Source: Eremophila alpestris peregrina (lineage: Eukaryota > Chordata > Aves > Passeriformes > Alaudidae). From it: a stretch of DNA of 64,000 bases. A program made the position numbers and the translations under genes. Positions 39,011-54,000 of the stretch are shown piece after piece. Each line of letters opens with the position of its first letter. The first letter of the stretch is position 1. Below the pieces are notes generated by a model that saw only the letters and a program-made list of their open reading frames with translations, did no database searches and was not told where the DNA came from. The stretch covers positions 4,402,361 to 4,466,360 of the forward strand of contig WMCF01000035.1 of the NCBI GenBank assembly GCA_009792885.1, read 5' to 3'.

Positions 39011-42000
39011 GTAAGTATAAGAAGACCAGCTTTTCTTCTTGAGGTATCTGTTCTTAAAGCAAAGTTCATACAATGAGATTTCTCCATTGGAAGATGAGCA
39101 CCAAATTTGGAAAAAAAAAACACATCTGCCCTTTTGAAGGGAGCAGCCAGACCCAATGAAACCAACAGCAGTGTGCCAAAGCAGGTGCTGACCTGGGATA
39201 GGTCCTCTTTCTCACAGTGGGAACTCCATTAGGGTGAGACAGTTGCATTACTGGAAATATTTTTTTTCTGCATTTCACAGCTGTATAGGTCACAGCTTTA
39301 CTCTGAGGTTTGCAGTTTGTTCATCTGCTGAAGCAAGTGAGACCAGTTTCATTGTTTGGGTATTCCCAGACAAATGCTGTGAGAGAGAGTGATTCAAATT
39401 CTTATGTAAATAATCCTTGAATTCTGATGACATGGATTCACAAATTATATTTGCATGTGACATCAAAGAGCTTTTAGAGGAAATGGTTAATTGTACCTCT
39501 CTACCTCTCTTGAGATATGGCTTTGTTAGAGAAGCTTACTGTTGAACTACGAAAATTCGTTATCTCACGGGTTTTTTTCTCTTCTTTTATGCTCTAGCAG
39601 CAAATTGGTTTTGGTGATTTTGATCTGTGAGGAAATTAGGTATCATTAGATGGTGGAGGAGGAAATGGATGAGGAGTTAATGGCATACCACTGTGATCAG
39701 TTGCAGAAATTTTGCTGTTGAAGAGAGTCTGTAGTAACTGTCTTCAGTTTGTAAGATCCGTATATCAACACTACCTTCAGATTTAGGTGCCTGGATGTTG
39801 AAATTTTCAACTTCAGACACTTAATGCTTTATTTTTGAAGTGGTGAGTGTTTGATATTTCATCCATTTTTGGTACTTGACGTTCATGTATATCAAATATT
39901 TGTGCTGAACAAAGGAGGAATAGCTGCTTAACACTCAAGAGCCTTGTTTTGTTCATACAGATCAAAGTGACCTAGAACTTCTTTTCAAGTGAGTAGATCC
40001 ATTACAGAGATAATAACGTGCTGTCTGTAGTCAAGCCAAGGGAATCAAAACAAGACTTGAGGATGTATTAGTAGATGCCACAGGTTGATTTTAACTTCTA
40101 TTTTATCTTTTTGTCCACCTCTTTATATTTCAAAATTATGAAGCAATCTGTTCTCTGAACCTAGACAGTTTGGTCCATACTGTTGGAATGCTGTGACTGA
40201 AATGTTAGTCCTGATATGGGTTTGTCCTGAGTATCTGTTGCCATCTTGTGCATTATTTTTCCTGTTTCCAGCCTGCTCTGCTCTAGTCCCTTCAAAAAGC
40301 AGTCCTAGCAAAGAGGTGATTACTTCCAGTGACGTGTTTTTACATCACTGTCTTACAGACAGAATGCTGATACTGGTTCTGAGATTCTATGTTGTAAAAT
40401 TGGTGCCAAGCCCTGTGGTTTTAAGCTTATGTGGATTATTAAGGTTTAAAGTCTTCCCACCAGCATCTGGCATATTGAAGAGTTGCTTTGCCCCATAATA
40501 GGATTAAAAGATCATTTATGGAGTAATGGACTAGAGTAGAATATAAGGAAATGTTGACATCTCTTCTGTAAAATATTTCTTATGGTGATTTCTTCCTCCT
40601 GAAGCTGTAGGAAATTGGATGCCATTATCCAAGGTGATGCTGTATGTCTTCCTTTCATCCCACCCTTTCCAAGAGAAGGAATGTGACTCCGCTACACGCA
40701 CCACAGTTTTCCTCTCTTTGATCAATGCTACTGCACCAGCTTGCAGTTCCCTGACAGCAAGGCAGCTTTGCTTCACAGAAATGGATCTCTCCTTTCACAT
40801 CAAGGAGAACAAACCACCTGGTACATTTCATCAGCTCCAGTTGCCCTCAGTTCATCATCTGTGTCAGAATCTCAGCATTTCCTACAAACTGCTTGCAGGT
40901 AAAACTGGATCTGAGCCACTCGTACTAGCAATAGCTGCACTGTTCAAAGGTCTCTTCTGTAGTAGATTCTCTAGATTTTATTCTATAAAGGAAGTTCCTT
41001 TGCAAACTAAACTGAGCCTGAAGATTTTGCCTTTGAGATGCACAGAGGAAATGGGAAGGAGGACTATCCCCTTCTCTGAAAAACGATCAGTTTTAGAATT
41101 TTCTATCTGCTAAAAGTAGACTGAGAATATCCTCATCTTTAAATTGTGCTGCTTCTAAACTGTAGAATCTTCCCATATATTCCATGCTTTCTCCCTACCC
41201 TAATATAACCACACAAGTTCCTTCTGTTTCACTTCTGAGTGTTTTATTGTGCAGTCATGATGTCCAAATGGCTTTAGTGAACTGCAGAAGAGTATTGAAG
41301 CCATCAGAGCCCTGTGCTGGGGAGTGATTGTGGCTGTGTGTTGTGGCTGTTTTGCAGCTGAGGGTGTTCCCTTCCGGTACAACGAGAACACCAGCAGCGT
41401 GCGGGTGACGCAGCGCCTGGATCGCGAGGAGCGGGAGAGATACGAGCTCATTGCCAAGTGCACCGTCAGGGAGGGGCTCAGGGAAATGCAGGTCGAGGTG
41501 CCCTTCCTGGTGAATGTGTTGGATGAAGATGACTCTCCTCCCTTCCTTCCCAATGGCACTGATACTGCAGATGCTGTCGTGGAGTTCAACAGGAAAGAGG
41601 TAATGCTGGTGATGTTCTCCTTCACCTGGTCTCTGAAGTATGAGCACAGCAGTGGGAGGCAGGGCTCCTGGGGAGCATCATGTTCTGCCTGGGTAATGGA
41701 TCTTGGCAATGAGCCCACCACACCATGCTCTGCAGATCTGTAATTGTGAAATGCTGTTCGTAGGATTCCTCTGCCCCAAGTTATGTCTTACTCAGATCCC
41801 AAAGAATGAGGAGTTTGCATTAGTAATTAAAAAGTGTGAAGAAATTTGGGCAGTTTCCAAGATCAGGATGGACAATTGCTGAGTCTATGGTCAGGATTGC
41901 TCTGGATCTCTCCATACTGAGCTCTGTTTGTTACAGGGTTGCTTCCTCTAGGGGATTAAAATCATATTGTTAGAGCAAGTGTGTGTCTGTATCTGTCCTA

Positions 42001-45000
42001 TACATGCAAATCTGTGCAATTTATCAGGACTATGCTCAGAGCATTTCTTAGGATGCTGTAGAAGTAGTGGCTGACTTCTACAGACAGACCCCTGCACCTG
42101 TGATGTTTCCAGGCTGTTAATGGCGAGCTCCAGGATCTTGTTTTAATGGTGTCCTCCCCTTTTCCCTTACCATGCCAAGCTGATCTTTCAAGAGGTCTGA
42201 ATCCCTGGGTGTCTTTGGTGCCCCTGCACACACACACCCCTTGCTTCCGTAGAGAAGTTCACGTGGGCTCTTTGGCTCTTCTGTGGGAGCAATGACCCTT
42301 TATAAGTCAGTGATATAGAGAAGACTTTTTGGGGGTGGGCATAAAATGATGCACTGTTTCATGAGAAAACTTCTGTTTCCTAACAACAAGATCTCTTGGT
42401 AGTCAATTTTCCCTTCAAAGTACGTTTTGATTTTATTTGTGTCTGGGAGCGAAAAGACTGATTTTGGGAGTTTGCTGCCATCTCCTGACTAGAACAAGTC
42501 GTAACAAGACCCCTATGAATACATTTGCCTGGGTTTTAGTCAAAGTTGTAAGGTCTTGTTTGACCAGTATTTCAATATCCTGAACTGTTATCAGAAGAAG
42601 AAAGCTTCAGGTCGTTCAGCAGTGCCATTTATTGTTTCCTACCAGGGCACTGTGCTTGCCACGCTGACTGTGTACGATGCAGACACCACACCTATTTATC
42701 CCCTGGAAAGCAGCAGAAAGAAATACACAGGAACCATCATTACTGATGATCCATGGATAAGTGAAACATTTCGTGTGGAGCACATCTTTGATGAAATCCA
42801 CTTCAGCCCAAATGGCAGCCAAGTGAGGGGAACGCGGCATGAGTACAGTAAGGACTCTTTCTTCAAATAAAGGAGAAGTTGCTTGTTAGTAGTTGACCAA
42901 TAGGCTCTTGAATTTTTCTGAGCAGTTTGTAAGTATTGAGCCAAATAAAGCTGAGAAATTTCAAGTAAAGAAAACACTGAGTTTAAATATGTACTGAAAA
43001 AATGGAGCTTGTGCATCTCTGCCATAGGGAGTGTCTGGGATGAGGATGTATAAACTGATAAGCAAGAGGTTTTGATTGTAGGGTTCTCAGCTTGGTAGGG
43101 AAGGTAGAAGGTAAGAAGACCTCCCAAAAATCTTGAATGACAGAGAGCGTAACTCCATAAGAGCATATTTTATATTCAACTTGCCTTCTATTTCCTGTTA
43201 GGAAACTTGGATGTGTATAATTAAATTTGGTATATCTGGTTTTGTTGGGCTTGCAGTATTAAAAGATACATTTGCAGATAATGTGGGTTGCTAATAGACT
43301 CATCTTTTCCTTTGCAGAACTGGTACTGAATAAAAGCATTTCAGTCACAGAGCATCGTTCCTTCCAGCTGGATGTTCTGGTGAATGACACAGAATTCCAG
43401 GGCCCAGAAAGATCAGTGATGCTTCATTTCAATGTCTCCATCCTCCCTGTCAGCATTCAGTTTTCAAACATCACTTACCAGTTCACAGTGAACAGAAACG
43501 CTGAGCGCTTTGCACAGGTAAGAGCCATGTTCATTATACAGCCCCTTTCTGGTGGAGCTCCAGAGCTGGATCACTGGGGCCAGATGCATTACAGTGCTCA
43601 TTGGTTTTAACTGTTTTAAGCAGAATCACTGAAAAATGTGTTATCAGTTTGATTGTTTCTGGATGTAGGAGGTAGCAGGCTGGGCACTACCTCTCCCACC
43701 ACGTTATAACAGGGGAGGGGCCACACGTGGAAGTACTAATGGAGAGAAATAATGTGTTGTGAACAGGAGGATTTGCAACCATGAGTGGCTTAGGCATGAA
43801 TAACTGCAACAAGGTCAAGGGCAACAAAAAGGAATTTGTCCGGCTATTGGAGTCTCAGTATATTAATGGCTTTTCTTTAGGTAATGGCTAGTTAGTAATT
43901 AATGTTTCCTAATTTAACCCTTGTTTTAGCTTAATCACCGCCATTGCCATTAATGCTTTCCAGAGACACTTTCTAACAGGTTGTCATGAATCAGGTGAAA
44001 ATTACAATATAATTCCTCTAGAACATGTACATTAATAAGTAACTAGTTCAATATAATTAATATTATGAAAGTGAATATTAAAAACATCGGTGATGAATCC
44101 TTTTGGGAGAGCTGGTGGAAAGCATGCCTTGTAACTATTGTAGCAGATAGGAGAACTGAGATTAAAATATCATCATCCCCATTGCAAACCAATTCATTAG
44201 AAGAATTTTAAGGAAGAATTAAGTTTTATTAATCTTTAAGCCTCTGTCTAATTTTAGAAAGAAAGAAAAAAGAAGTTAGATATATTGCATGTTCTTATAT
44301 CTAATCTGATGAAATGCATTGCAGCTTGATAGCTCTTCAGATTACAGAACAGGCTGTACATGACCAATAAAAATTCTACTGCTCTGACAAGGGACATTTT
44401 GTCCATAGTTTGCACTGAATATCCTAAATAAGAAAAAGGTACCAAGTGTGCTCATGTAGCAGCCTCACTACAAAAGCTACTCCTTTATGAAATTTCATGA
44501 TGCCTTGTGGCTGCAATTTTTCAATTTGCAGTCTGTTAGAAACTTCAGAGGATAGTCTGTTCCTTTTGTGCAGATCAAATTATTTTTGATGTGAGCTTTG
44601 AGGCTTTTGTCGCACCAGACTGTGAAAGCTTTACCCTCTCCTGTTGCCTGGTGATAGGGTGACACCTGGGTTTCCCCCTAAAAGAAAGAATAGCACAGGT
44701 ATGTAAGATACTCATAGTCTAACCCTTGCATCTAGAACTCTTGTGTCTGTGTCACAACATGACTGTAATTGAAACAAATGTGGATATGATATGATAGGTG
44801 TGTATGAATTTAGATTAATAAATTGGTTGGGCTTTTTTCTCTGTGCATGTTTTTTTGATATAGGTGTATGCATACAATTTTATTATGAATGAATGAATTC
44901 CAGATTAAATTGGACAACTATGATTATCTCTGCATACCCTAGATTGCTTGAACACTTCCATTTTAAAATCCGGGAGTATGTGAGTCATTTTAGTTTCAGG

Positions 45001-48000
45001 GTGCAAAACCAAAAAAAGCCAGCTGATTTTTAAGGCTGCTTGTGTTGATTATTGTCATGAGAGTCAGACATCTGAAAAGGAATTTTTGGATGTTTAAAAA
45101 CAGTGGCATTTCCCACTAATTGTGCAGTTTCACTGGGTGGCAGTAGTAGCAGGGAAAATTGTTCCTGGAAAGAGCTCCAAGTCTCTGGGAAGAGATTTTT
45201 TTTTTTTCTTTGTGCTGCCTAAACACAAATTCACAAAGAGATTTTGTTCTGATTCTTGAGCAGCGAAGTGCAAAACTCATCCTGGCTCTGGCGATGGTGT
45301 TCTCAGTTAGTTAAAGTGTCATCCACTTACTTCTGAAACTGGGTTTGAATTTACAGTGTGCTCAGCTTGGAGCACAAGTCAGTGTAAGGAGCTTAGTCCC
45401 CAGCACTTCACATTATTAAAGCTGGCTGCATAATTAGCCTTGATGTGCCAGAGTAGTCAGGGAAAGTACTGGGCCAAATCATTATGAAGGCTGAACTGTC
45501 TCTTGCCCTAAGGAAAACACAGGAGCGTGAAGAAATTATTAACTGCTGGGCTGATGCCATTTGTCTGTTTGAGCAGCTAAATGAATTGAGTAACAGAAGC
45601 ACAGCCTGACAGTGCAGCCTTGCCCAGTGGCATTTAACTTATCAAAGGACTTAAAGCTTTATTGACATTTACAGAGACAAATGATGAATAACATTGGCTG
45701 AGATTTTTCGAGAGGTTATATGTCCAAATGTCCCTGGAATTCAGTGAAGAGGAACAGTATCATTACCCAGACTTTATTAAATATTGGAACTTGAAAGATG
45801 GATTTTTCTGATCTTATTTCTAATAATGGTGTTTCTGTGTTAACTATTGAGAGTCTTGCAAATGTGTAGGTTCCTCCACTGTTAAGCTGATGTTAAACCT
45901 GACTACCCTTTACCCTGATTACTTGGTTTTTCACCCTCATGAGAAGGGGAAAGTGGTTGCTTTTACCTTTTTCCCCTGGAGTTGTACTCTGCTGCACCTG
46001 AGAGCTGACCTGGCTCCAGAACTTCTGGATCAGGGCAAAGTTAAAAAATTGGGCTTTCCTTAGAGAATAAGGCAAAAAAAGAAAGTCTGTCTTTCTCATA
46101 AAAAATTTTTGAGGGAGGCCTTTATAGCTTCCTCTCAAATTATACAGAGAAAGCAAAACTGGCCAATGTGCTATGTGCTAAGGATAATCTGCTCTTCAGA
46201 GACCCTGAATTTATGGGATCTTCTCTAACCCCATTGAAGGAAATTGCTTTGATAAAAAAAAGTGCCTGGAAAGAGCAGTTAGGAGAGGGTGGGCAGAAAG
46301 GGCAGTTGAATGTAGCTGAAGGTTAATGCCATGGATCACCACTGTGTTCTCCTCCTGCCTCGAGGCAGCACCATCCCAGCAGCTGCAGTGCGGCACCAAA
46401 GCTGTGGTGACGTGCTTCTGGAAGGGACATGTCTAGACCTTGTGTCTAGACAGAGTTTATGAAATCTTGTCTTCTTCTTCCTGCCAGTCCCAGCATGTTG
46501 TGGAGAGGAGATGGCCAGAAAGAAATGGTCTTGCTTCTGATGGCTTTAATAGTCTTTCTATGTTATCCTGCCACCTAATATCCCAGCGCGAATGGTGCCA
46601 AATGACCCATCAGTGATGTGAATGGGAATAAGTTAGATGAAGTGGGATTATCCTGTAACAAAGGATGCTTCTAGAACTGCAAAGGTTTCCTCTCTGACTT
46701 TAAATAGTCCAGGTTCATGAGAAGAGGTCTTAGTACACAAAACCTTATTTTTCAAAATTACATTCTTTAGTAAGAATGCTGAAACCAAGATGTACAGATA
46801 TGCTTTTACCAGCAGTGGTGCTTCTTGGAAATATTTCTTAATGGCAGCATTTGAAAATAATCCATCACCAAGTTCCTTTCAATAACACCCCACCCTTCAC
46901 ATTGTGGTTTTCCCTGCAAAGAAAGCCAGTGCCTCTGGGCCTGATCGAAATCCCACTCATGTAAATGGAAAAACCAAAGTGAGCTTTGGATCAGTTCCTG
47001 TAGGAGCTGGACAGGAGATGGGGCTTTACATTCCTGTGTTTCTTAGATGATGTGTTTTAGACTGAGGAGTGTTCTAGCCTAAATACTCTGGCACAGAGAA
47101 GTTCAAATATGGCAAACCAACCTATTTTCATTTTCAGATTAAAATGTTTTAAAATTACAAATGGGAAACAATGAGGTTCTTATTCCTTTTAAGGCTTTCA
47201 GAGAGCTCTTCTGGCTAGAAACTTTTTGACTATAATACTGTAAAAATTACGTAATAGCAATTTCTATGTTATTTAAAGAGAGCCTCAACTTTGTTTAGGC
47301 TGAGCTCTTTGATTTCTCAAAGACAATTAAAGTTTTTTCAATGGTCAGCCTGGGACAGAGCAGAGATTGAACTCAGAATTTCCCAGTTCACAGGGTCTTG
47401 TTCTCACTGAACACTGCTGACCATCAGCAGTAGGCACCAAATACCACTGAGTCTGTGTCAAAGCTTTTTGTATTTCCACTGCTAGTCTGAAGATAACAGT
47501 AATGCTTTATGTCTCTTTTTTACTGAGAATAAATCACATTTAAAGCATTAACATAGTGCATTTGAAGGAAAATAACAAGTCTGTAAACCCCAAATAAACA
47601 CTGAATTTGGCAAGGTATAATGTGCTCCATTTTATTTCAGGTACTTTGGAGAAGCGCTAAATATTTTTTGTGTATAGTTTTGTTCCTGTCTGTGATTTCT
47701 TTGTTGGTGTTTGAGCCTAGATAGGAAAGATCTGCATTGAGAACTGCATGAAATTCCGTGGAGTGAACATCACGTACAAGTTGCTGTCCCCCAACGCCAG
47801 CTGCTATCCTGTGAGCATCCTGCAGGGCCGAGAGGACAGATACGGGAGCCTGTACGTGAACGACTCCTCTGCGCTGCGCAGAGCCGAGTGCAGGGAGATC
47901 CAGTACACTGTCCAAGCCACAGACAAACAGAGCAGGAAACACACCAAAACCCTCCTCACTGTGCTCCTGGAAGGGACTCGTAAGTACCCCAGCCACAACT

Positions 48001-51000
48001 ATTTATTTATTTATTAGCAAGCATTACCAGGGTGATCTGTAAAATGGTGGCATTAACAGTGAAATTGAGTCTGAGCTACCAGATACAGGTCACAGAGTTT
48101 GGATTTGGAGTTTTGATTTGTACCTTCCTGTAGCAGCTCTTGGTTTGAAGAATTAATGCACAGAAAGGTGGGATATTCTATACAATTCATATTGTTCATT
48201 AGGACCTTTGCTTTAGAAGAATCTTCTGTGCGTGTCTGTGTGACCTTTATTTTGTATTTCACATATTCCTGTGGAAGAAGAAAAAGTGTCTATAGGTATG
48301 TGTGTGTGTATATCTGTGTATTTAAAGAAAGAACTATATGGCCTAAGTCTGTTTGCTGATTTTTCTCCTCCCTTCTCTCTACAATTTTTTAGTAGTTTTT
48401 CTAGTATTCATGTAGCAATCACACTGAATTCAAGTTCTTTAGGGCAGTGTGATGACCCATCCTTGTGGGGAAGGAAGTTAGAAATATCCTGTAACACCCA
48501 CAGAGGAGGATTTCACTGGAAACATAATCATTTCTCTGCAAAACCATACAATCGTACCTGATAAACACCTCTGTTACATTTTATCAGATCAGAACTCCTA
48601 TGCCAAGAGCAAATGGGTTGAACAAAAAGAAACAAAAACATGCAGTGAACTTTCCATATTGTCTGAAAACACACATTTCTAGCAGGTGCTCTTTGGGTTA
48701 CTATTGTGTTAGCCCAAGTACTAAGTATTTTACCCTATCAAACATTCTGTATGAAGCTGTAAGTATTTGTGCTCTCCATTCTTCTGTTACCAGTATGTTT
48801 GCACATACTTATAGTTCTAGGCAATGACAGTGTGCTGTCAAGCAGACATAACCATGTCTTCATGATCTTGCTGTTTATCTTTTATGTCACAGAAGAGTAA
48901 CCCCTGGGCTTTTCTTTAACTGTTCTCTAAGTTTACTGATAATTGGGTCAGTCAGTTTTCAGCAGTTTTCACTGCTTTCTTCATCTTTCTTTCCTTCCTC
49001 TCTATCCCTAAAACCAGAGTTTTCCTGTTCTGAGCTGACCCCCTGACCTTCATTTCCCTTGTCCTGAATTTTTCCCAACAGTTTTAAAAAAAGAAGAAGA
49101 CTGCCCTGACTCTTGTGCTATAAGTAAGCACCGTGCTGAGTGTGAAGAGTGTGGTGGCCTGGGAGTGCTCACAGGAAGATGCCAGTGGAGACAGGGGAGT
49201 GGGAAAGGTACATTCATATTGTGTGAAGACAAACTTCTGTTTAATTGTAATTGTGTAGGTGACTGCCATAGATACAAACTGATTTATTCTGGCTGGTAAA
49301 CTACACAGAAGCTGGGGCTAAAAAAAGTAATCATAATACCCATATGAAATATGCACTAAAAAGGAAAATGAGGTGAAGCTGGAAGGGCCATTCCTCATCT
49401 TGGCCTTGGTGATGCTGAACATGATAGTGGTAGTGAACTGCGCTTGCAGCAGTGTGATTGGAGCAGGTGCTGAGCCGGGTGCACCCAGCAGACAGTGAGC
49501 ACAAGGCAGTGTCTCTGTGCTCTGTAGCACAGATCTGATGGGTGACAGCACTCAGCTCTTCCAGAACAATGATTCTGTGTCAGTGCTTGATCCCTTCAAA
49601 CTGTGTCATACATTCTCTACAAGCACTTGTATCCCTCGTATTCAAGTGGGTGAAATTGTGTAGAGGAATCCTCAGTTGTGAAAGCTGCTCTTCAGGCTCT
49701 AAGTGGTCAGCCAGCTCTTTTTGAAGCAGTATTCACAGTAACTGCAAGTGACATGACCAGAGGGCTGTCAAAAGAAGAAAAGATAGCAAAAAATGGTTTC
49801 TTCCACTTGCCTTTATCTGTTTTCTTGCCTGTTACTTTAGCACTTTGTAGTCACAGATGTTCATTTTAAATGGCACCCTAATCTGTGCTTGGAGTGTTAG
49901 TGTGCCCTGAGAAGATGCACTGAATTTTCCCTCCTCCTGGTATTAGTGCAGCTGTTTCTCTGTTAACAGGGATCACCACAAACTATTCCACGTGCACCCC
50001 GAGCATCAAGACTTGTCCGGATGGCATCTGTGATGCGGTGGAGGGCAGAGACCCGGCTGTGTGCCCCCAGGACTGCACAAGTAGGGAATGTTTCAGGATG
50101 GGCTTTGCTATTTCACCTCTGATCACTTCTCAAATGTCACTTTACCAAGTGCTGATACTTCTACAAGCTCAACATCTCTGCATTGTCACACCTGCATTTG
50201 AATCACACAAGCAAGTTAAGGTTACGGGGATTAATCTTGACCTTTTTTGAGCCAGGCAGGTGACACCCATTGGCTGACTGATGGAGGCATAAGGTTTTCT
50301 CAGTAATTCCCATTCTGCTCCCTGTTCATTCACAGGTTGTTTTTCAGTGGAGGTACTTGCTGAGGAGGTGTAGTTCTGGGCACGTTAATGCCCCACTTCC
50401 TGACTCAAGTACAGTGTGATAGGAACCATGCCTGTTTGAACTCCTGGGTAAATAAGTAAGAAGAAACAAATTTCCATTTAAAATAAATGTGTTTACAAAA
50501 CATCATCTGGGGAAATGTACCTGCCCTTTTTTGACAGGTTGCCATCAGTATGATCCAATGCCTTACCTGTTTTAAGATCCAGGCAGACACTCATATGAGC
50601 AGAATTTATGAAGGAAGAATTGAAATGCATTTGTGTTGTTTCTTTTTACTTGAGCACATGTTTCTGCACTCATATACCTGTGAATACCTGCAAGTTCACA
50701 ACTCACCCCGAAGATATACAGGGTTGAAAAAACAGTGTAATTCTCTTGAGCAGTTTCCATCTTCTGTGAGATCATAATTTTTAAGTGGATCTTTTTATCT
50801 GACGGTCTAATTCAGGAAAAAAGACATACATGTTTCTTGAATGCTTCTTCTGACTCTGACATAATATACTCCAAGTTTAGATTTTAAAATGGAGTCTTAG
50901 AGGAACTAGCATTTTCTTACAGGCTGGGACTTAATGTTCTTCTATAAAATTAATTACTAAAGAGACTTCTTTGTATTTCTTACATGCAAGAATGGATTGT

Positions 51001-54000
51001 GTATTGTAAATTAGTGTTATCAGAACGATAATTATTGCATCAGAGTGAACAAAAACAACTCCTTAAGTGGCAGAAATGCTTGAAGGAAATGCAAGTAACT
51101 TCTCTAATCATCTGAAAAGAATTCTTTATTGGTAATAATTGCAGGCATTTGTCATTTTGGAAGCAGAAATATTTGTGCCAGGGGCTGCAATGCTAAAATA
51201 TGTACAACATATGCAACATCAAATGTTTTGCTCAACAGAAGCTTGAAAGAAATCTTGTCTTACTGGATAATAAGCAGGCAAGTAAGACAAGTTTTCAGGA
51301 TGTTATGCATGCCCTTTTAACGCCTGAGCTGAATAATTGTGTACATGACTTGACACAATTGAGAACCTGGGCTGGTGCCCAAAAGCAGTGTACTTGCAGA
51401 CAAAAAAATGAGTGTGTTCTGGGAGCTCAGAGCTGCAGGAGTACCATTTTGTCAGCTTTTACTGGCAGGGGACATTTCTTTGGGAATGGCAAACAATAAA
51501 TAGGCCAAGATGTGTTAAGATCAAGGATATTCTTTAAGTACAGACAGTTGTGAAAATGCTTATTTTCGTAATTCATTTGTCATTATGATGGCTATGTCCT
51601 TGAGTCCCAAAATGGCTTTCTCACCTTAACACTATAAATATTACATTCAAGGGCACTCAGCTGAAGCAGCTGGTGCTGTGGCTGTGCCTATCAAATAGAT
51701 ACAACCTAATTGTGTTCTGAGCAAGAGCCTCTCGAGTAGTGAGCAACTGCTCAAGAGCAGGTTAGATAGGACTGGCTCATTCCCTGCTTCCTTCTTCTTC
51801 CAAGTCTTCATATAGATAAATACATACAATTTTCTGTGGCAAATGGCAACTTTATTTCATCACCTCTTCATGATGGAGGAAGTTGGCTGGTGAGAGGCAG
51901 GGAGGATAATGAGGAATTTTTGGGAACACCAGTGCTTTTAAATGTCAGCTCAAAGGGCAATGACTCAGCAGAGTCTCTTCCAAAATTTACCACCTGAGCT
52001 GTCTGTAAAATGCTGTTTGTGATTAAGGCAGTTTAGAGATAAAAATGTCACTTCTAATAGTCATTTTTATAAAACACAGAAAAAAATTATTTACTTGGAA
52101 ATGCAGCTGCTGTTACTCTGCATGAAGAACTACTTGAAATCAAGACTACGAGTTTCTGCTCTTCTTTTTCTAATACTAAATGATGCATTTTTAAATAGTG
52201 AGATTCATTTTGTTATCACTTGCATTTGGGATTTACTCTTAGTGCTTTGACTAGACTGTCCTGTGGCATTTTGCAGAGGTGGTTAAGTGTTGTTATCTCT
52301 ATTTGACAATGGAACAAATGATACCTAGAACAGTAGGCTGACTTTTATAAGGTAAGAGGAAACTGGCATCAGAAGCAGGAACAGAACTCAATAACTGCTA
52401 ATGAGGACTAATGTTTAAACAGTGCAAGGATCTCAGAAATTTCAGAATTTGGAGTCTTCCATCTCCCTCAGGAGTCCCTGTCATTATCCCTGCACTGTGC
52501 TCCCTTGTCACATTTCAGATTGATACTGGGGTAAACCCATAGAAAACTTTTCCCTTTACCTACATGTAAGAACTTTAGCCTGATATCTGTATTTGATTAG
52601 GTGGAAACATTATTGGTGGCCATGGGAAGGGCATTGGAAATCTTGGAATTAAGTCAGGACATGGGATTTGTTACTGCTTCCCAAGACAGAACTGTTACTG
52701 TGAGAAAGATGATATCAAAGGTAAGTCTATCTGCTGTTTTCTCTGTATATATTATGTGTACATACAGAACAGTCTACACTTGTGGGCATGTTAATAAGTT
52801 GTATCTTTGATCAGAGACTGCTGATACAAAACTAGTGAGGAACTGGCACCTTGATATCCACTATGGCGCCCAAAAATTTCCAGTGGGTTATTTATAGCCT
52901 TGGCTAAGGATTCTTTTTTATTCATTACTACTTGGCAAACAAGTCGGTCATCCTTTGATTTCCAGCAGCATTTGCATTTCAGTGGGACTTACCTGATATT
53001 TGCAGAGGCAGCTGGGAGAATTAGAATCATGATTTCTATTACTTTCAGATAATTCCAGCTTCCTGGTAATTTCTGAAATATCTCAGCTTCAAAATGTCAG
53101 AGATAACCATCACCCATGGTGTTAGGAGGAGGAGTGCATTACTTTCTACGTTGACCTTTGTTAAAACAGAAAAGCTTTGTGCAGTTGTTTGAAACAGATA
53201 ATGAATCTTTTAAATAGTTTTTATTTTGGCTAGTAATAAACACAGCACGAAATAGTTTGCACCTCCAAAACTGAATTATTACGCAGAATTAAGAGACCAC
53301 AAGGAAAGTTCTAAGAAGCTCTTCTTGGTCCACAGAGCAACTGTGTGACGACGTGTGCAAGACTGTGATCACGGGGGCAGTGGTGCTGTGCTTTGTCATC
53401 TCGGTGCTGGTGTCCTTCTACTGCATCCACCGTTACCACAAGAGCGCGCCGAAGCCGCCCATCGCCTCTGCGGAGATGACGTTCCGCCGCCCGGCACAGC
53501 CCTACCCCATCAGCTACTCCTCCAGCAACGTGCGCCGCCCCTCCCTCGACTCCATGGAGAACCAGGTGTCCGTGGACACCTTCAAAATCCCTGTAAGCCC
53601 CATGCCATTTTGTGTGCCCTGTTCTGGTGTCAGCCTTGTCTATGCATGCAGACCGTGTTACAGGAGTGCAGTCTGTTCATGGAAACACCCATTACCTTCA
53701 AATAACAGCACTGGAAATCACCTGCGCTGAAGATGCTTCATCTGTAGTTGGATATATATTTTAATTTGCTTTATAAGGCCAGTATGTTCTTCCTTTTTTG
53801 TTATGCTTTACTATATTGTTACAATTTAGGTCTAATTTAAGCCGACGATTTTTACTAATTTAACTGCATGTGACAGTACTGTGATTTTACTTTTAACATT
53901 GTCCAGCAGGTTTGTACTCTCCATGATGTGTCAAAGTACTGAAACAAGGCTAAGTTTAAAACACTATTAAAGTCCCTCCTGAGATCTCTTTCTGATTTCT

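Noticed and set aside
53338..53592. Alternative exon 11 start two bases later (CACAGAG|CAA)
   Set aside because: It would break the phase from exon 10 and lose the 257-nt match with the human exon; the acceptor ending at 53335 keeps both.
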